A stretch of 64,000 bases of DNA from Diphasiastrum complanatum (taxonomy: Eukaryota > Streptophyta > Lycopodiopsida > Lycopodiales > Lycopodiaceae), in assembly GCA_029204225.1 (NCBI GenBank), contig CM055100.1:33718645-33782644 (forward strand), in the 5' to 3' direction. Of this stretch, positions 1 to 10,985 are shown in pieces (positions within the stretch are counted from its first letter, which is position 1; every line of letters starts with the position of its first letter). Made by a program: the position numbers and the translations under genes. The notes beneath the pieces were generated by a model. It saw only the letters and a program-made list of their open reading frames with translations, was not told where the DNA came from and did not search any database.

Positions 1-1690
1 TATCTCCAAAAACAATTTGATTTATTCAACAAGCTAATCATCATTTTCAGCTATAATCATATTGTCAACAAAAGTATAATAAATATGATTTAACCTTAAT
101 TTGAGAACATAAAGATTTGGATATGTTTCCTTCCTCACAATGTTCTTTCTCACAAATTATTAATTTATACATGCATCTCACAATGTTTGTGTCAATCCAT
201 ACATAGTTTTTTTCAACTTGTACACCATATGTTATTCACCTTCCTATGCAAATCCCTTTGGTTGTTCCATGTCTTGAATTAGCTTACCATTCATGAATGT
301 TGACTTGACATCCAGTTGTTGTATCTGCCAATCATAAAATGTTATAATTGTTACCAATGATCGAATAGTTATCATTTTTGCCTTTGATTCTAAAGTTTCC
401 TCAAAGTCCATTCCTTCTTGTTGCTCAAAACCATGTGCTACCAAACTTGCTTTGTATTTATCCAATGATGCATCACCGTGATTATTAATTTTATACCCCC
501 ATTTACAAAAAATGTCTTACTTACCATGAGGCGATTCAAAGGATTCCCAAACAACATTTCTCTTCATAGATTCTAGTTCATTCCTCATAGCATCTTGTCA
601 TTCATTATGTACAATGGCCTGCTTGAATATTTTTGGCTCTTCAAAAGATTTTATAGCACCCATCAAAGTCGATTTGTCTTCATTCTCTAGTTGGTGTTTT
701 CAATCCTTTTCTATATTGAATCTCATCTTGTTTCCCATGTTTGTCACCTTCAAATATCATATTCAATAGGTAAAAGATTGTATTGCAAGCTTCTATCCAA
801 AAGTTGTTAGGTAGACTCTTGTTTTTCAACATTGTTCATGCCATTTCCATAGTCGTCTTGTTTTTCCTCTCAGCAGCATTTTGTTCAGGTGTATGAGAAG
901 TAGTAACTTGCCTTCGAATGAAATGATCAGCACAAAACACTTTCAACTCATTTGGTTCATACTCATCACCCTTGCTATAATGATGGTCCGTTTGTTTTTC
1001 TACCATATTCTTGAACTCAACAAACATTGCAATTATATCTGATTTGTTTGAATAAGATAAATCTAGCACTTTTGACTATAATCATCAATGAAGTTCACAA
1101 AGTAATAGATACCTCTAATGGATCTTGTTTGCATCTTACACAAATAGTTGTGTGGATTAGCTCAAGAATTTGAGTAGCTCTCTTGGATGCTAATCTAAGA
1201 AATATTTTGTAGTAATGCTTTTCCATCACCCAACTTTCACATATTTTTCTATCATAGCTCAAATAAGGCAATCCAATCACCATATCATGCTTCTTCAAAA
1301 TACGAATACTTTGAGGATTAAGATGGCCAAGACGTTGATGCCAAAGCTCAAAATTTTCATCACCAAAAATAGTAAAATCTTTTATACTTGTCAAAGTATC
1401 AAGATGATATAACTTATTATCATATCCACCTATTGTGATCACTTTGTAATATGATCTTTTATCTTTCACAAGACATCGTTGTTCATCAAATTTCACTTTC
1501 AAGTTTTGATCCGCAATTGACTTACTAACAATTAGTTGTTCTTCAAACTTGGAATGTACTAAATATTGCCAATTCGTTTGATATTTTCATTTGACAACTT
1601 GACATAAATGACGCTTATATCTTTCACTAGTAATCATTGCCATGAACCTTCATCTCCATTCTCACACAATAACATATTGGGCCCTTTCCA
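1..1690 (-). mobile_element. Ty1/copia polyprotein remnant, cut by the window edge
   Basis: A decayed Copia pol region reads on the minus strand. In coding order, a protease-end and GAG-pre-integrase segment (about 1690-1095) contains the family motif LWHQRLGHLNPQS. An integrase core segment (1069-836) contains TPEQNAAERKN, which carries the third catalytic acid (E). A linker at 830-480 is readable in shifted frames. A reverse-transcriptase N-terminal segment (465-244) contains DFEETL and QLDVKSTFMNG. Frameshifts and stops separate the segments, so no product is expected. Gag and the 5' LTR are not visible upstream of 1690, and the 3' half lies beyond the window start. The Copia assignment is firm from the integrase-before-RT order. 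The lineage is not determined. Confidence 0.88.
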
Positions 1691-1969
1691 ACATGAGCTT
1701 TCTACAATTTTAAAAAAAAATTAGAATTTGTCGATTTCTTAGACGTCCTTATAACTTAAAATTAGGAAAAGCCTTTTATAAGGCTCTCACCCTGTATCCA
1801 AGAATTGTCATCATACGTGTGAACCTATTGGAATGTCAATAATGTCCAACTTTAGTTAAGATGCTAGTAATGGACTGGCGTGCCAATGTTACTTAGGAAA
1901 GTAAGCCTAATGTGCCTCAAGTCTTTAAATGGGTCCTTACAATGTGAAATGAGCTCTTTGTAAATGGTT

Positions 1970-1989
1970 GGGGGGGGGGGGGGGGGGGG
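1970..1989. repeat. Poly-G run (20 nt)
   Basis: An uninterrupted run of 20 G on the plus strand borders a GC-rich patch (1990-2100) that contrasts with the AT-rich surroundings. It could fold as a G-quadruplex. Length variation from sequencing or assembly is possible in such runs. Confidence 0.9.
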
Positions 1990-2068
1990 AAGGCCATGTC
2001 TGAGGGCCTTCCTTGTTGGGAGGGTCCTCACCCGAGGGCGGGAGCCCGAGGCCAGGCCCTGACCAGGA

Positions 2069-2097
2069 AGGAAGGCTCGAGGACTTCGAGCCTTCCT
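2069..2097. repeat. Perfect 12-bp inverted repeat (hairpin) in a GC-rich island
   Basis: The arm AGGAAGGCTCGA (2069-2080) is followed by a 5-nt spacer and its exact reverse complement (2086-2097). It sits at the edge of the GC-rich patch 1990-2100, next to the poly-G run. No coding or transposon end is evident, and the origin is unknown. Confidence 0.85.
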
Positions 2098-2221
2098 CTG
2101 CGTAATGCCATCATGCGAAGGTTTTTTTTTTTTTTTTTGGACTAAATTTATCTATTTTTTGGGCAAATTTTTGTACATTTGTGGTGGAATGTGGATGTGG
2201 ATAGCCAATGACGAGCTGCCA

Positions 2222-2358
2222 CATACCACATGCACATTCCACCGGAGAGAGGAGAGAGAACGTGCATTCCGTAAAGAGAGAACGTGCATTCCATCAGAGA
2301 GAAAGAACGTGCATTCCATCGGAGAGAAGAGAGAGAGCGTGCATTCCATAGAGAAAGA
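2222..2358. repeat. Short imperfect tandem repeat (unit about 25-33 bp)
   Basis: About four to five degenerate copies of a unit built on GAGAGAACGTGCATTCCATC follow one another, separated by variable GAGAGA-rich spacers. Small ORFs on both strands across this stretch are by-products of the repeat and were not called as genes. Confidence 0.8.
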
Positions 2359-2458
2359 ATGATAGATTCCTAGGAAAGAGAAAATTTTAGTATAATAGGT
2401 AGAAAGAAAATCAAAGATAGCCGCATGGTTTAACAAAGAGGCAAGGATAGGTGAAAGT

Positions 2459-4011
2459 TGTCAAATTTCAGAGTTTAGGACTCATTTTGATCCACAAATG
2501 ATCAATAAGAGTGATTGGTAGCTTGGGATGTTGATCTATATCAAGACTCGCATCCAATTCTAGCCTCTACTTGACAATTTCTAGTGATCCAAGCAAGAAC
2601 AATAAAAAAGAATGATCCAAAGGCTTCACACGTGTGAAGTATAGCCACTGTATGGCTTGCTAATAGAAATATGTTTACTCAAGAAATACAAAGCATTCAT
2701 TCACAAAGAATCAGTTTAAGAGAGTGAAAACACAATGATAGCTCCCAAACCAATGTTTCTCAAGATTAACCTCACAATGGATCCATCATGGATCAAGTAC
2801 ACAATCATCATAATATCTCTATATGTTGCTTCCAACACGTGTGGGACAGCTCATTGTACTCATCCATATCCACTTTGGATAAGATCTATCTAATTTGTCA
2901 CGTCATCCATTGGTGGTTTGTGTTGACCTTCTAGATTCCTACAATCTAGGAGATAACTCCTACAATCTAGGAGATTTGACATTTGACTCAAATAAAATCT
3001 AAGTACAATGGATCTGAATATTATGTCTTAGCATAAGCACTCTAGAGGTATTTTTGGATTCATAGATCCCTTTTAAGGAGTTCCAAGCCTCCTTGGCCGA
3101 GGTACAAGATGCAACTTTTTTTTGAAGTTCAATACTAACATTCATTTTAAGACAATGTAACGCTAGCCTAGATATTTTCTTGTACTTCACTAGATCTTGT
3201 CCGCCTTGAGGCTCTTCCTCTTCACCAAGGACAAGATCATACAAATCTTGGAGCACTAGAAGTGACTCCATTCTTACTTTCCATATTGAATAATTACTTG
3301 AATTTAGCCTCTCACTAGTTTCAAGAAGATAGGCTCCAATTGAACCCATCTTAAACTAGTAACAAGTACAACAAATGCACTATTCAAGACTTTCCTTGTT
3401 CACATTTTTAGGATTTAGCCTCAAGGCTCCTCTCTTGAATCTCTCTTAACTCAAGAAGCAAGATCTACAATGATCTTAAACCCAAAGGAACATGGGAATC
3501 AAATTCTACACAAATTATTCAATTGAAAAACTCGGATTTGACTCTTGGAAGTGCCAATGCCTTCCTATGGTGTTTAGAATGGATTTTAGTTTCACTCTTG
3601 AACTAAAAACATAAGCCTCAAAACTCACTCTCAATGATCACCATTCCACATCAAATCTTCAATGTGATCAATGGATTTTCACAAAGCAAATAACTAGTTT
3701 CACTCTTCACAAATTGTTTGAAGCACAAATATTAAAAAATCACTAAGAGTGAGAAGTACACTTGAACTTTGCACACTAATTTGAATTTCAACTTCTCAAG
3801 TAAACTATTGGTTAAGGCGGCCCTCTTCCAAATTGATTTTAACACCAATGCTTTTAGCAAAATGAAGAGATTTGGATCATCATCAAAGCTCTTAGACTTG
3901 GCTCTGATACCATGTCAAATTTCAGAGCTTAGGACTCATTTTGATCCACAAATGATCAATAAGAGTGATTGGTAGCTTGGGATCTTGATCTATATCAAGA
4001 CTAGCATCCAA
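2459..4011 (-). mobile_element. Truncated Copia element: partial 5' LTR, PBS, gag start, 3' LTR
   Basis: On the minus strand the order is a partial 5' LTR (4011-3913), a primer-binding site (3912-3901), a leader, gag (3349-2999), then a 3' LTR ending at 2459. The two LTR copies share about 98 bp starting TGTCAAATTTCAGAG at 2459 and 3913, with only about three differences, so the insertion is young or recently homogenised. The gag segment encodes the N-terminal Copia gag domain (LNSSNYSIWKVRMESLL) and stops after about 116 codons. Protease, integrase, RT and RNase H are missing. The 5' LTR stops abruptly at about 4011, where gene-proximal DNA begins. The upper boundary of the 3' LTR is uncertain (somewhere in 2557-2998). 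Confidence 0.75.
3901..3912 (-). promoter_or_regulatory. Retrotransposon primer-binding site (initiator Met tRNA)
   Basis: The plus strand reads GCTCTGATACCA, so the minus strand has TGGTATCAGAGC, the standard plant PBS matching the 3' end of initiator methionine tRNA. It abuts the LTR terminus at 3913. Confidence 0.85.
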
Positions 4012-5641
4012 ACCTCCGCTCTCTGCTGCAAAGCTTCGCTCATTGTGAGCTGAACTAATCGCTGGTGTAGCAAGAAACTGATCGCTTGTTTGGTAGCCAG
4101 CTGAACGCTCGTGTAGCAGAGAACAGACTGAAAGAACAGGTTACTGAACTCCTACCAAATACATACGCAACTTTCTAAATGTTGGTCTACTGCACTGTTG
4201 CTCTTCAAACAAGAACCTCCAATAATCGAGTGTTAAACCCTAATCTTTCATATGCATGCTTCTGGAAGACACAGAGATTTCTAATCTCTTTTCTCCTTTC
4301 CGCGTTTTATGTGGACCTGATGTTGCTAATTCTGATATGAAACAACCCGATGAAACACCCGTGCAGCCTGCATGTGTTTGAATGTAATTTGGTGCGCACT
4401 GCTACTGTTGTAATTTTTCTGACTTTTCTCTTGTACTCCGGGTACGCCCTTGTTATAGGCTTACTTTACTTCAGAAACCTTAGAACTCGTTGATCTGCCA
4501 CGTTGCACGTTCTCTGATGTACATTTATATTGCAACCAACTTGCACCGCTCTGCTCGATTTTCATGTCAATCTGTTATTTTTCCACCTGCCGCTGTCTAG
4601 GGCGATTTTTTTTTGTTTGGGAACGATGATCTCATATAATAATTGCACTTATGTTATAGCAACACTACACTCAACTAGATCCAAGCCCAACAAGGCCCAC
4701 CAAAAACCCTTCTGTTTTTTTAATAATTTTGGTCGATATTTTTCTCTCCTACAAAAGGTCGATACTTTTCTTCGTCCTCCAACGGTGAAGAAGATCTAGC
4801 GTTTATGGCTATGGCGGATCGTCGCCATCGCTAAAGCGTGTTTGACTCGAGAGTTTGGAGTTTCAATCCGATTTGATCTGCTCTCGTGTTGCAACCATAA
4901 CGATCGCGTCTTGTTTTTATGGCCAGAAGAAGAAGAACAGCAACGCAGTGTGTGTAAAAGATAGATTATATTTTTGTTTGTGGTATCGCTAGGGTATAAT
5001 TTGGAGATCAAATTTTTGATGTGTTTCGATGGTTGATTCTCTATTCAGTTGGTTTCCTATGTCTTGTGTGCAGCCGATTGGTATTGATGCCTGTTTCTAT
5101 ATTGTGTTTTGTTTAGGTTTTAGTTGCGATCGTAGCCGTGGCGGTTTTTAAGTCTAGGGTTTCGTGAGAAGGGTTTCGAGCTATTGAATTTGCGTCTATT
5201 AACGTAAATGGAAGCTCGTGTATTTTGCAAGGGTGTTCTGCGATACATTGCGGACATGTACAAATTATTTTTTGGGTTTCGTCCCCTTTTTAGGGCTAGT
5301 CAGTGATCCAGTTTTTGATCAGCTTTTAAACTAGCTTAGTTTTGTTTGCTTTTTTGAGTGGCTGATGTAATCATGTCCGTTTATGTGATGTCTTTAGAAG
5401 TTTCTTCCTCAACCTGACGAAAGGATCCGATCTGCACTATTAAAGATTGCCGCTGGTGCTTTCGACATCACCTATCAAAATCTCGCTCATCTTCATTCAA
5501 TTGGTGTATTCATAGTGTCACGCATCTTCGACGAATTCTACCCCCGTCTTGGATTTTTTCAAAAAATCGATTCTTAGGACTGAGGAGGAAGTACTTCTGG
5601 AATCTGGTGACGGAGACGGTTTTATCCTCGTATACCAATAC
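4012..5641 (+). promoter_or_regulatory. Candidate promoter and 5' UTR exon(s) of the ELM2-SANT gene
   Basis: This non-repetitive stretch precedes the ELM2-SANT gene in the same orientation. It carries GGCCCA (site II type, 4694-4699) and AAACCCT (telo-box, 4704-4710) within 17 bp, plus another AAACCCT near 4235. This combination is common in plant promoters of growth-related and housekeeping genes. A possible non-coding exon starts after a TTTAG acceptor near 5396 and ends at a good donor, AC|GTAAGA, at 5641/5642. Short ATG frames here look like untranslated-region noise. Assignment to the downstream gene is inference from orientation and splice signals. Confidence 0.45.
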
Positions 5642-6045
5642 GTAAGATACAGTTACTCTTTGGCTTTTGCCAGTGACGTTCCTTGGAAATTAGTAACAGT
5701 CTTCTTGTGCTGCACCAGTTAGATATATTTTGTAGTAAAGGCTGGAATGTTTGGTTGGGGATTCAATGCTCTACCCAGTTTCAGGTATGAAGGGGCAAGA
5801 ACCATAGCTGGGGTAGTCTTATTTCGACTATATATATGCTTAAATGTGGGAGTGGGATTACTAGAAGGCTTGTTTTAATTATGAAGAATGGTTCTTACAA
5901 TCCATCCTTACAACTTGAATTTGTATTAAAGACACATGAGACGATTTTTGTTTTTTTCACCATTTTATGTGACTATCATGCCATAGCTACAAGATTTACT
6001 CAAAATACCTTAACAATAGTGTCATTGAGCCAAGTTAAGCCGATA

Positions 6046-6519
6046 CACTAATACGAATCATAGGCAATGCAACAATCAATCAAATAGCAGCGGATACAAC
6101 GCAAAAACATTGTTGGAAGAATAGAAAGTCTTTTGTATTTTCTTTTCTTAGAGTGAGTCTGTAGTGCATTGCGACATAGCGGCCTAAGGCTCCTCTTACA
6201 ATTTTGTATTCTTTTGTTGCATACATTCTATTGATTTTTGGTCTGTACTTATGTCTCGCCAGATGGGATTAAAGATAGTTCAACCAATCATTACAAGAGA
6301 ATTATATTAGTTAACTACGTGTCTCCGCTTGTAATGTTCCTTACGGTTGAGCGTGACGGTTTCATGTCTCACGACTGTCAAGCTAAGATCTGATAATTCG
6401 AATCGCTCGACAGTTCGCTCGTCTATAGCCGTCTCAGCTCAATGTTGATGGTGCCCCGAACTATCGGCTGTTCAGGGCGCGTGTCGGGAAAGATTGGTTT
6501 GAGTTCACCATCTCCAACA
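6046..6519 (-). repeat. 3' LTR of the 6-10 kb Copia element
   Basis: It is homologous to 9640-10016: shared blocks include AATACGAATCA near the left end, CGCCAGATGGGATTAAA in the middle and GAGCGTGACGGTTTCATGTC towards the right. In minus-strand reading it begins TGTTGGAGATGGTGAAC immediately after the purine tract at 6520-6530. The plus-strand start corresponding to the LTR 3' end is diverged or lost. Confidence 0.82.
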
Positions 6520-6550
6520 CTCCCTCTTGAACGATACAGCCTTTCTATTT

Positions 6551-8590
6551 TCATCCGACTCCAATTGATCTTCGGTGTTTTGTAAACAATGGCTTGTCCA
6601 ATGGCTTGGTCAACAGGTTTGCAATCATATCTTCCGATCTCACGAACTCGACACAAAGCTCTCCTTTTAAGATCGGATCTCGAATATGATGGTATTTCAG
6701 AGGTATGTGCTTGGCTTTTGAATGAAAAACCGGATCCTGGGCTAAATAAATAGCACTCTGAGAATCCATCTTCATGATGGAGGGGTCTTGACGGAGTATC
6801 CCAATCCCTTCCAACATCATTTTCAGCCATATTACCTCATTCGCCACCTTTGAAGCTGCCACGAATCCTGCGTCGCATGAAGACTGAGCTACCAGTGTTT
6901 GCTTCTTGCACATCCAGCTGATTGCAGCTCCTTGTAGTGCAAGGTCATTCTCTCTTTCGTAGATCAAGCCAAAATTATAGGTGCCTTTCAGATATTGTAG
7001 GATTCGCTTCGCCATCTGCTAGTGTTGCATTCCAGGATTGGAGGAAAATTGATTGAACGCATAGATAGAGTATGCTAAATTAGGTCTTGTACAAACATTA
7101 AGGTACATCAAACTTCCAATTAGATTTTGATATGGGATCCGTTGCATCTTCTGTCTTTCCTCATCTGTGCTTGGGCAATCCTGCTTCGACAATCTGGCTC
7201 CGACCATCATCGGCGTTGCCTTCTCTTTGCAATCGATCATCCCATATTGCTTCAACTTTCTCAGCATATTCGGATTGGTTCAGATGCATGACTCCCATCT
7301 TTATGTCTCTTTCTATTTGCAACCCACCCATTTTGTCGCTTCTGCTAGATATGCGATTTTGTAATTTGCAGATATTTGACTCTTCGTTTCATCGATTAAT
7401 GTCAAACAATTTTCTATCATCAGAGAATCGTCCACAAATGTTGTCAATGTCAAATCACGAACTTTCCTTTTATCTTTTTAATGTAGCATTGCAGTCAGGT
7501 TGTGTAGGATAGAAGCCTAGAGACTTCAGAAGACTATCGAGCTTCTTATACCAAGCTCGTGAGGCCTGTTTAAGACCGTAGATACATTTGTGCAACCGAC
7601 AGGCATAATCTCGATTGTTCGGGTCTTCATAAACTTCAGGCTGCTTCATGAAAATTTCTTCATCTAAGTCTTCGTGGAGGAAGGCTGTTTTGACATCAAT
7701 CTGATGTATCTCTAGATCGTATTTTGTAGCATAAGCGAGTAGTCGTCGGATGCTCGACATCTTGACCATCGGGGAGTATGTATCGAAGTAGTCGACACCA
7801 TATCTCTGAGTGTAGTAGCCTTTCGCGATAAGTCAAGCTTTGTATCTTCCTATACAACCATATGATCTTAGCTTCTTCTTGTATACCCATTTTCAGTCGA
7901 TTGTCTTTTTTCCTTCGAGAATCGAGTGTCCATGCTTGATTTTGCTTCATCGATTCGATCTCTTTAGACATTGCCTGCTTCCAAAATTCATTTTTAGGAT
8001 TCTGGATTGCTTCTAGATATGTCGTTGGTTCCTCAGTGAAACTGCAGAATTCGACGTCTGTGTCTTCACTCCTCTGAAGATTATCAATAAATCTGTTAGG
8101 GTCTTCTAATTTTTGTCGATCTTCTTGGTTCGATTTGTCACTGTTGGTGTGTTTGTTCTTCGAATTCTTCAACAAGATGATCTTTTGTCTCCTATTCTGG
8201 AGTTTGTGGTTCGACATTGTGATTCGACGTTTGGCCTTGTACTCCCTCTTCAATTGGCAAGATTGAGAAGATTTCATGGCCTCTTGATTCTTTCACCCTT
8301 GGAAATGTCGATTCGTCGAACTTCACATCTCTGCTCACCTTCTCTGAGGTTGGATTGTAAAGTTGATAAATTTGCGAGCCGTTCGAATATCCTACCATCA
8401 TTGTCTGCACCAACTTTTCGTCTAGTTTGCTTCACTTTTCTTTTGGTATGTGCATGTAGAGAGGAAATATCTCGATCTGGAAAGGGAATCGACCTTCATA
8501 GGTCCACATACATCTGAATGTAACAAGTCCAGGATGTCCTTAGCTCTCCTTCCTTCATGTACAAATGGACTTCAGTGTAGCTTGCCTTTC
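6551..8590 (-). pseudogene. Copia pol remnant (integrase ends, RT, RNase H)
   Basis: On the minus strand this starts with a pre-integrase scrap with a DFCKACQKGKLH-like motif near 8610-8580. Then follow the integrase C-terminal/linker motif LYNPTSEKVSRDVKF (8413 downward), an RT segment with QIDVKTAFLHEDLDEEIFM and CIYGLKQASRAWY (7769-7470), an RT end (7267-7019), and RNase H with KKQTLVAQSSCDAGF, MDSQSAIYLAQ and the terminal region NLLTKPLDKPLF (7015-6551). The order is canonical for Copia, but the integrase catalytic core is absent and several frameshifts break the frame. RNase H lacks the usual E in the SSCEAE motif (here SSCDAG). It is not expected to be functional. Confidence 0.85.
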
Positions 8591-8735
8591 TGACAGGCTT
8601 TGCAGAAGTCAAAGTCTGGACTTGTGATCTTAAGACCATTCACAAATACCTTTTTGCTCATGTCATCTCACCATCTTTGGATGATTCTGCGACATTTGCC
8701 TTTTCTCCTTTGTGCTTTCCTTTTGGATTGTGCCA

Positions 8736-9544
8736 TCATTCATATGCTGAATGTCCCTTTTTCTTGTAGTGAGTGCAAGGTATAGTCGGATTAAACCAAC
8801 ATCTGTCTGTTGTGTGTCCCGACTTGTTATGGTGATCACATGTAGAAGTATCTTTGTTGTTGTTGCCCTTCGTTGAAGACTTCATTTGAGTCTTCTTGAT
8901 CTTGGGCTTGTTTTTGTTTTTTTTCTTTCCCCTTGCAAAAAGGGCCTTTTTTTGGTCACCATTGGTTTCTCTTTCATCTCTCATCAGTCTTTCGTCTGCT
9001 ACGAGATTGACTGCTCTTTCAAATGTCATTTTAGGTAAACTTAAGATGAGCATTCTTAGCGGCTGATAATATGAGGGTAGTGATTTCAAAAAGTGCATTT
9101 GCTGTTGGGGTGCTGGGACTTGATGCTCTCGTCCAAATGCAGAGAGTTGAGCAAAGATCATTTTGATCTTCTCTACTTGCTGATCCAGCTCATTTCCATC
9201 CCATCGCAAGCTCTGTAGCTGATTGTGGAGGTGCATGACCGACGCGGCTGTCCTTACTTCGTACTTTTGCTTTAGTTTCTCCCTGCTTCATGGCTGCTTA
9301 GGCAATCTTCAATCTGCATGAGAATTTCTTCATTTATGGAGGATATGATGATTGCCATTGCCCGTTCATCCTTCGCTATCCATTCCGCTCTCCTTGAATC
9401 TTCCTCTGGAGGTTTTGGCTCTGTGAGATCGGTCACTGATCATATGCCCTCGCCCTTTAGAAGTGTCTTTATTTTGAACTTCCATATCCGATAGTTTGCG
9501 CCATCAAGATTGATCGTTATCCTTGCCTGAATTGTAGTAGCCAT
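8736..9544 (-). pseudogene. Copia gag remnant with CCHC zinc knuckle
   Basis: Reading begins at an ATG (9544) 18 nt downstream of the PBS. The N-terminus carries INLDGANYRIWKFKIK, typical of Copia gag. An in-frame TGA follows near residue 37. The UBN2-type middle (9236-8900) includes LHNQLQSL and FLKSLPSYYQPLRMLI, and a zinc-knuckle-like tail has CDHHNKSGHTTDRCW (one Cys of the CCHC replaced by His). A lysine-rich linker precedes the knuckle. It would encode the capsid and nucleocapsid protein if intact. Confidence 0.8.
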
Positions 9545-9562
9545 ATTGTATATAATGAATTT

Positions 9563-9574
9563 GCTCTGATACCA
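9563..9574 (-). promoter_or_regulatory. Primer-binding site of the 6-10 kb Copia element
   Basis: Plus-strand GCTCTGATACCA is the complement of the initiator-Met tRNA PBS. The LTR terminus TGCTGC starts at 9575. Confidence 0.85.
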
Positions 9575-10016
9575 TGCTGCAAAAGTGCGCTATCTAGTGC
9601 GGGAGCATGCTACACAATGCACAAGATTAATGGATCTAAATACGTTAATACGAATCACAGGCAATGCAACAATCAACCAAACAACAATGGATGCAACGCA
9701 AAAACACTGTTGGAAGAACAAAATGTCTTTTGTATTTTCTTTTCTTAGAGTGAGTCGACAGTGCATCGTGACATAGCGACCTAACGCTCTCCTTACAATT
9801 TTGTATTCTTTTCTTACATACTTTCTATTAATTTATGGTCTATACTTATGTCTCGCCAGATGGGATTAAAAGATAGTTCAACTAATCATTACAAGAGAAT
9901 TATGCTAAACGATTAGTTAACTATGTGTCTCCTCTTGTAACGTTCCTTACGGCTGAGCGTGACGGTTTCATGTCTCACGACTTTCAAGCTAAGATCCGAT
10001 AATTCGCGAGAATTAT
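9575..10016 (-). repeat. 5' LTR (incomplete) of the 6-10 kb Copia element
   Basis: Plus-strand TGCTGCAAAAGTGCGC at the PBS side marks the LTR 3' end. Homology to the 3' LTR runs to GATAATTCG at about 10016. Beyond this the U3 part present at 6400-6519 is missing. A third, reverse-oriented relative lies at 30436-31110. Confidence 0.82.
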
Positions 10017-10985
10017 CTACTATGTACATAAGCGATTAAGCTTAAATACGATGATTATCTACTATAGGACGGATCAGGTATAGTTAATCACTTTTAATCA
10101 TCTATCAGTAGTTACAAGTAGTAGATCACTCCTATAAAGTAAAGACAAGTGCGCATCAGTTTTCAAGGCCAATGCAAGGTGAGTCGGGACAAATCATTTT
10201 GTGTACTCTGATCTTTTTCAAGATCACTTTTGCTTATTCTGAAGTACTCAGTTCTTGTCTCATATCATTGATTGTATTTTCATTTCTACCCTTTTATGCG
10301 ATCACAGTCTCTGGTTCATCTTTTCTTCACAATGATCCTTTGCTGCTACTAAATCTAGTTTTGTTGAAAACGATAGCGCTCGTAATACACCTCATTTTGC
10401 CTGTTAAACCAACTTTGGGCATATACCTCATGTATGTCAACTTGAGCTTGATTAATGATGAAGAAGACGTGACATTCTATCATTTGCTGTTGTTGTTAGA
10501 ATTTTGCCCTCAGGGTGAAGATTCACAACCATTTTGGAAATCAGGAATTATACTACTTTGTAGTATTAAGTTGTGATTTATTACATGAACAGGCTATTGG
10601 AGTTTGCAGCTATGGAATGTAGTTATAGTGGAAGGAATGCAGAAGTAGACCGAACTGAGCTTTTACTGAGTTGATTTTCCTTTCCCTGACAGGTTTAAGT
10701 TTCAATGTTGTTATGCCTTAAAAGTTTCAAAGCACACGTGATATGCCTTCAATTTGAGCAGTGATGCTTTATAAGAATTATTCTGACTCAAAGAATCCTG
10801 AGCATGTGACATCCACTGTTACAAACTATAGTGCATATTGTTATCGGTATAGGCTTTACCATATCTATATTGGCTTGTCTATGTGGTGGTATGATACTTC
10901 TTACTGGCTCTCAGTTCGGGGACTTCTGGGTTGGTTTAGTCAATCCAGTTCCATTTTTTGAATGCAGATTTTCCTTGAGTACAAC

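Larger units (their letters stand above)
6046..10016 (-). mobile_element. Ty1/copia retrotransposon inserted between 5' UTR and coding exons of the ELM2-SANT gene
   Basis: This is a 4-kb minus-strand element with two recognisable LTRs (9575-10016 as 5', 6046-6519 as 3'), a PBS at 9563-9574, gag, a shortened pol and a polypurine tract at 6520-6530. Both LTRs are incomplete: the 5' LTR lacks its U3 start and the 3' LTR lacks the last 70 bp or so of U5. No target-site duplication could be recognised. Protease and most of the integrase core are missing between 8736 and about 8420. Removing the element would leave an intron of about 1.36 kb between 5642 and 10967, which supports insertion into an existing intron. 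Confidence 0.85.

Noticed and set aside
2105-2436. Short ORFs on both strands over the 2.2-2.36 kb tandem repeat
   Set aside because: Repeat translations without independent support.
10962-10985. Upstream ATG of the ELM2-SANT reading frame
   Set aside because: It overlaps the intron acceptor (GCAG at 10964-10967), so it is not in the mature mRNA. Met at 10986 is preferred.
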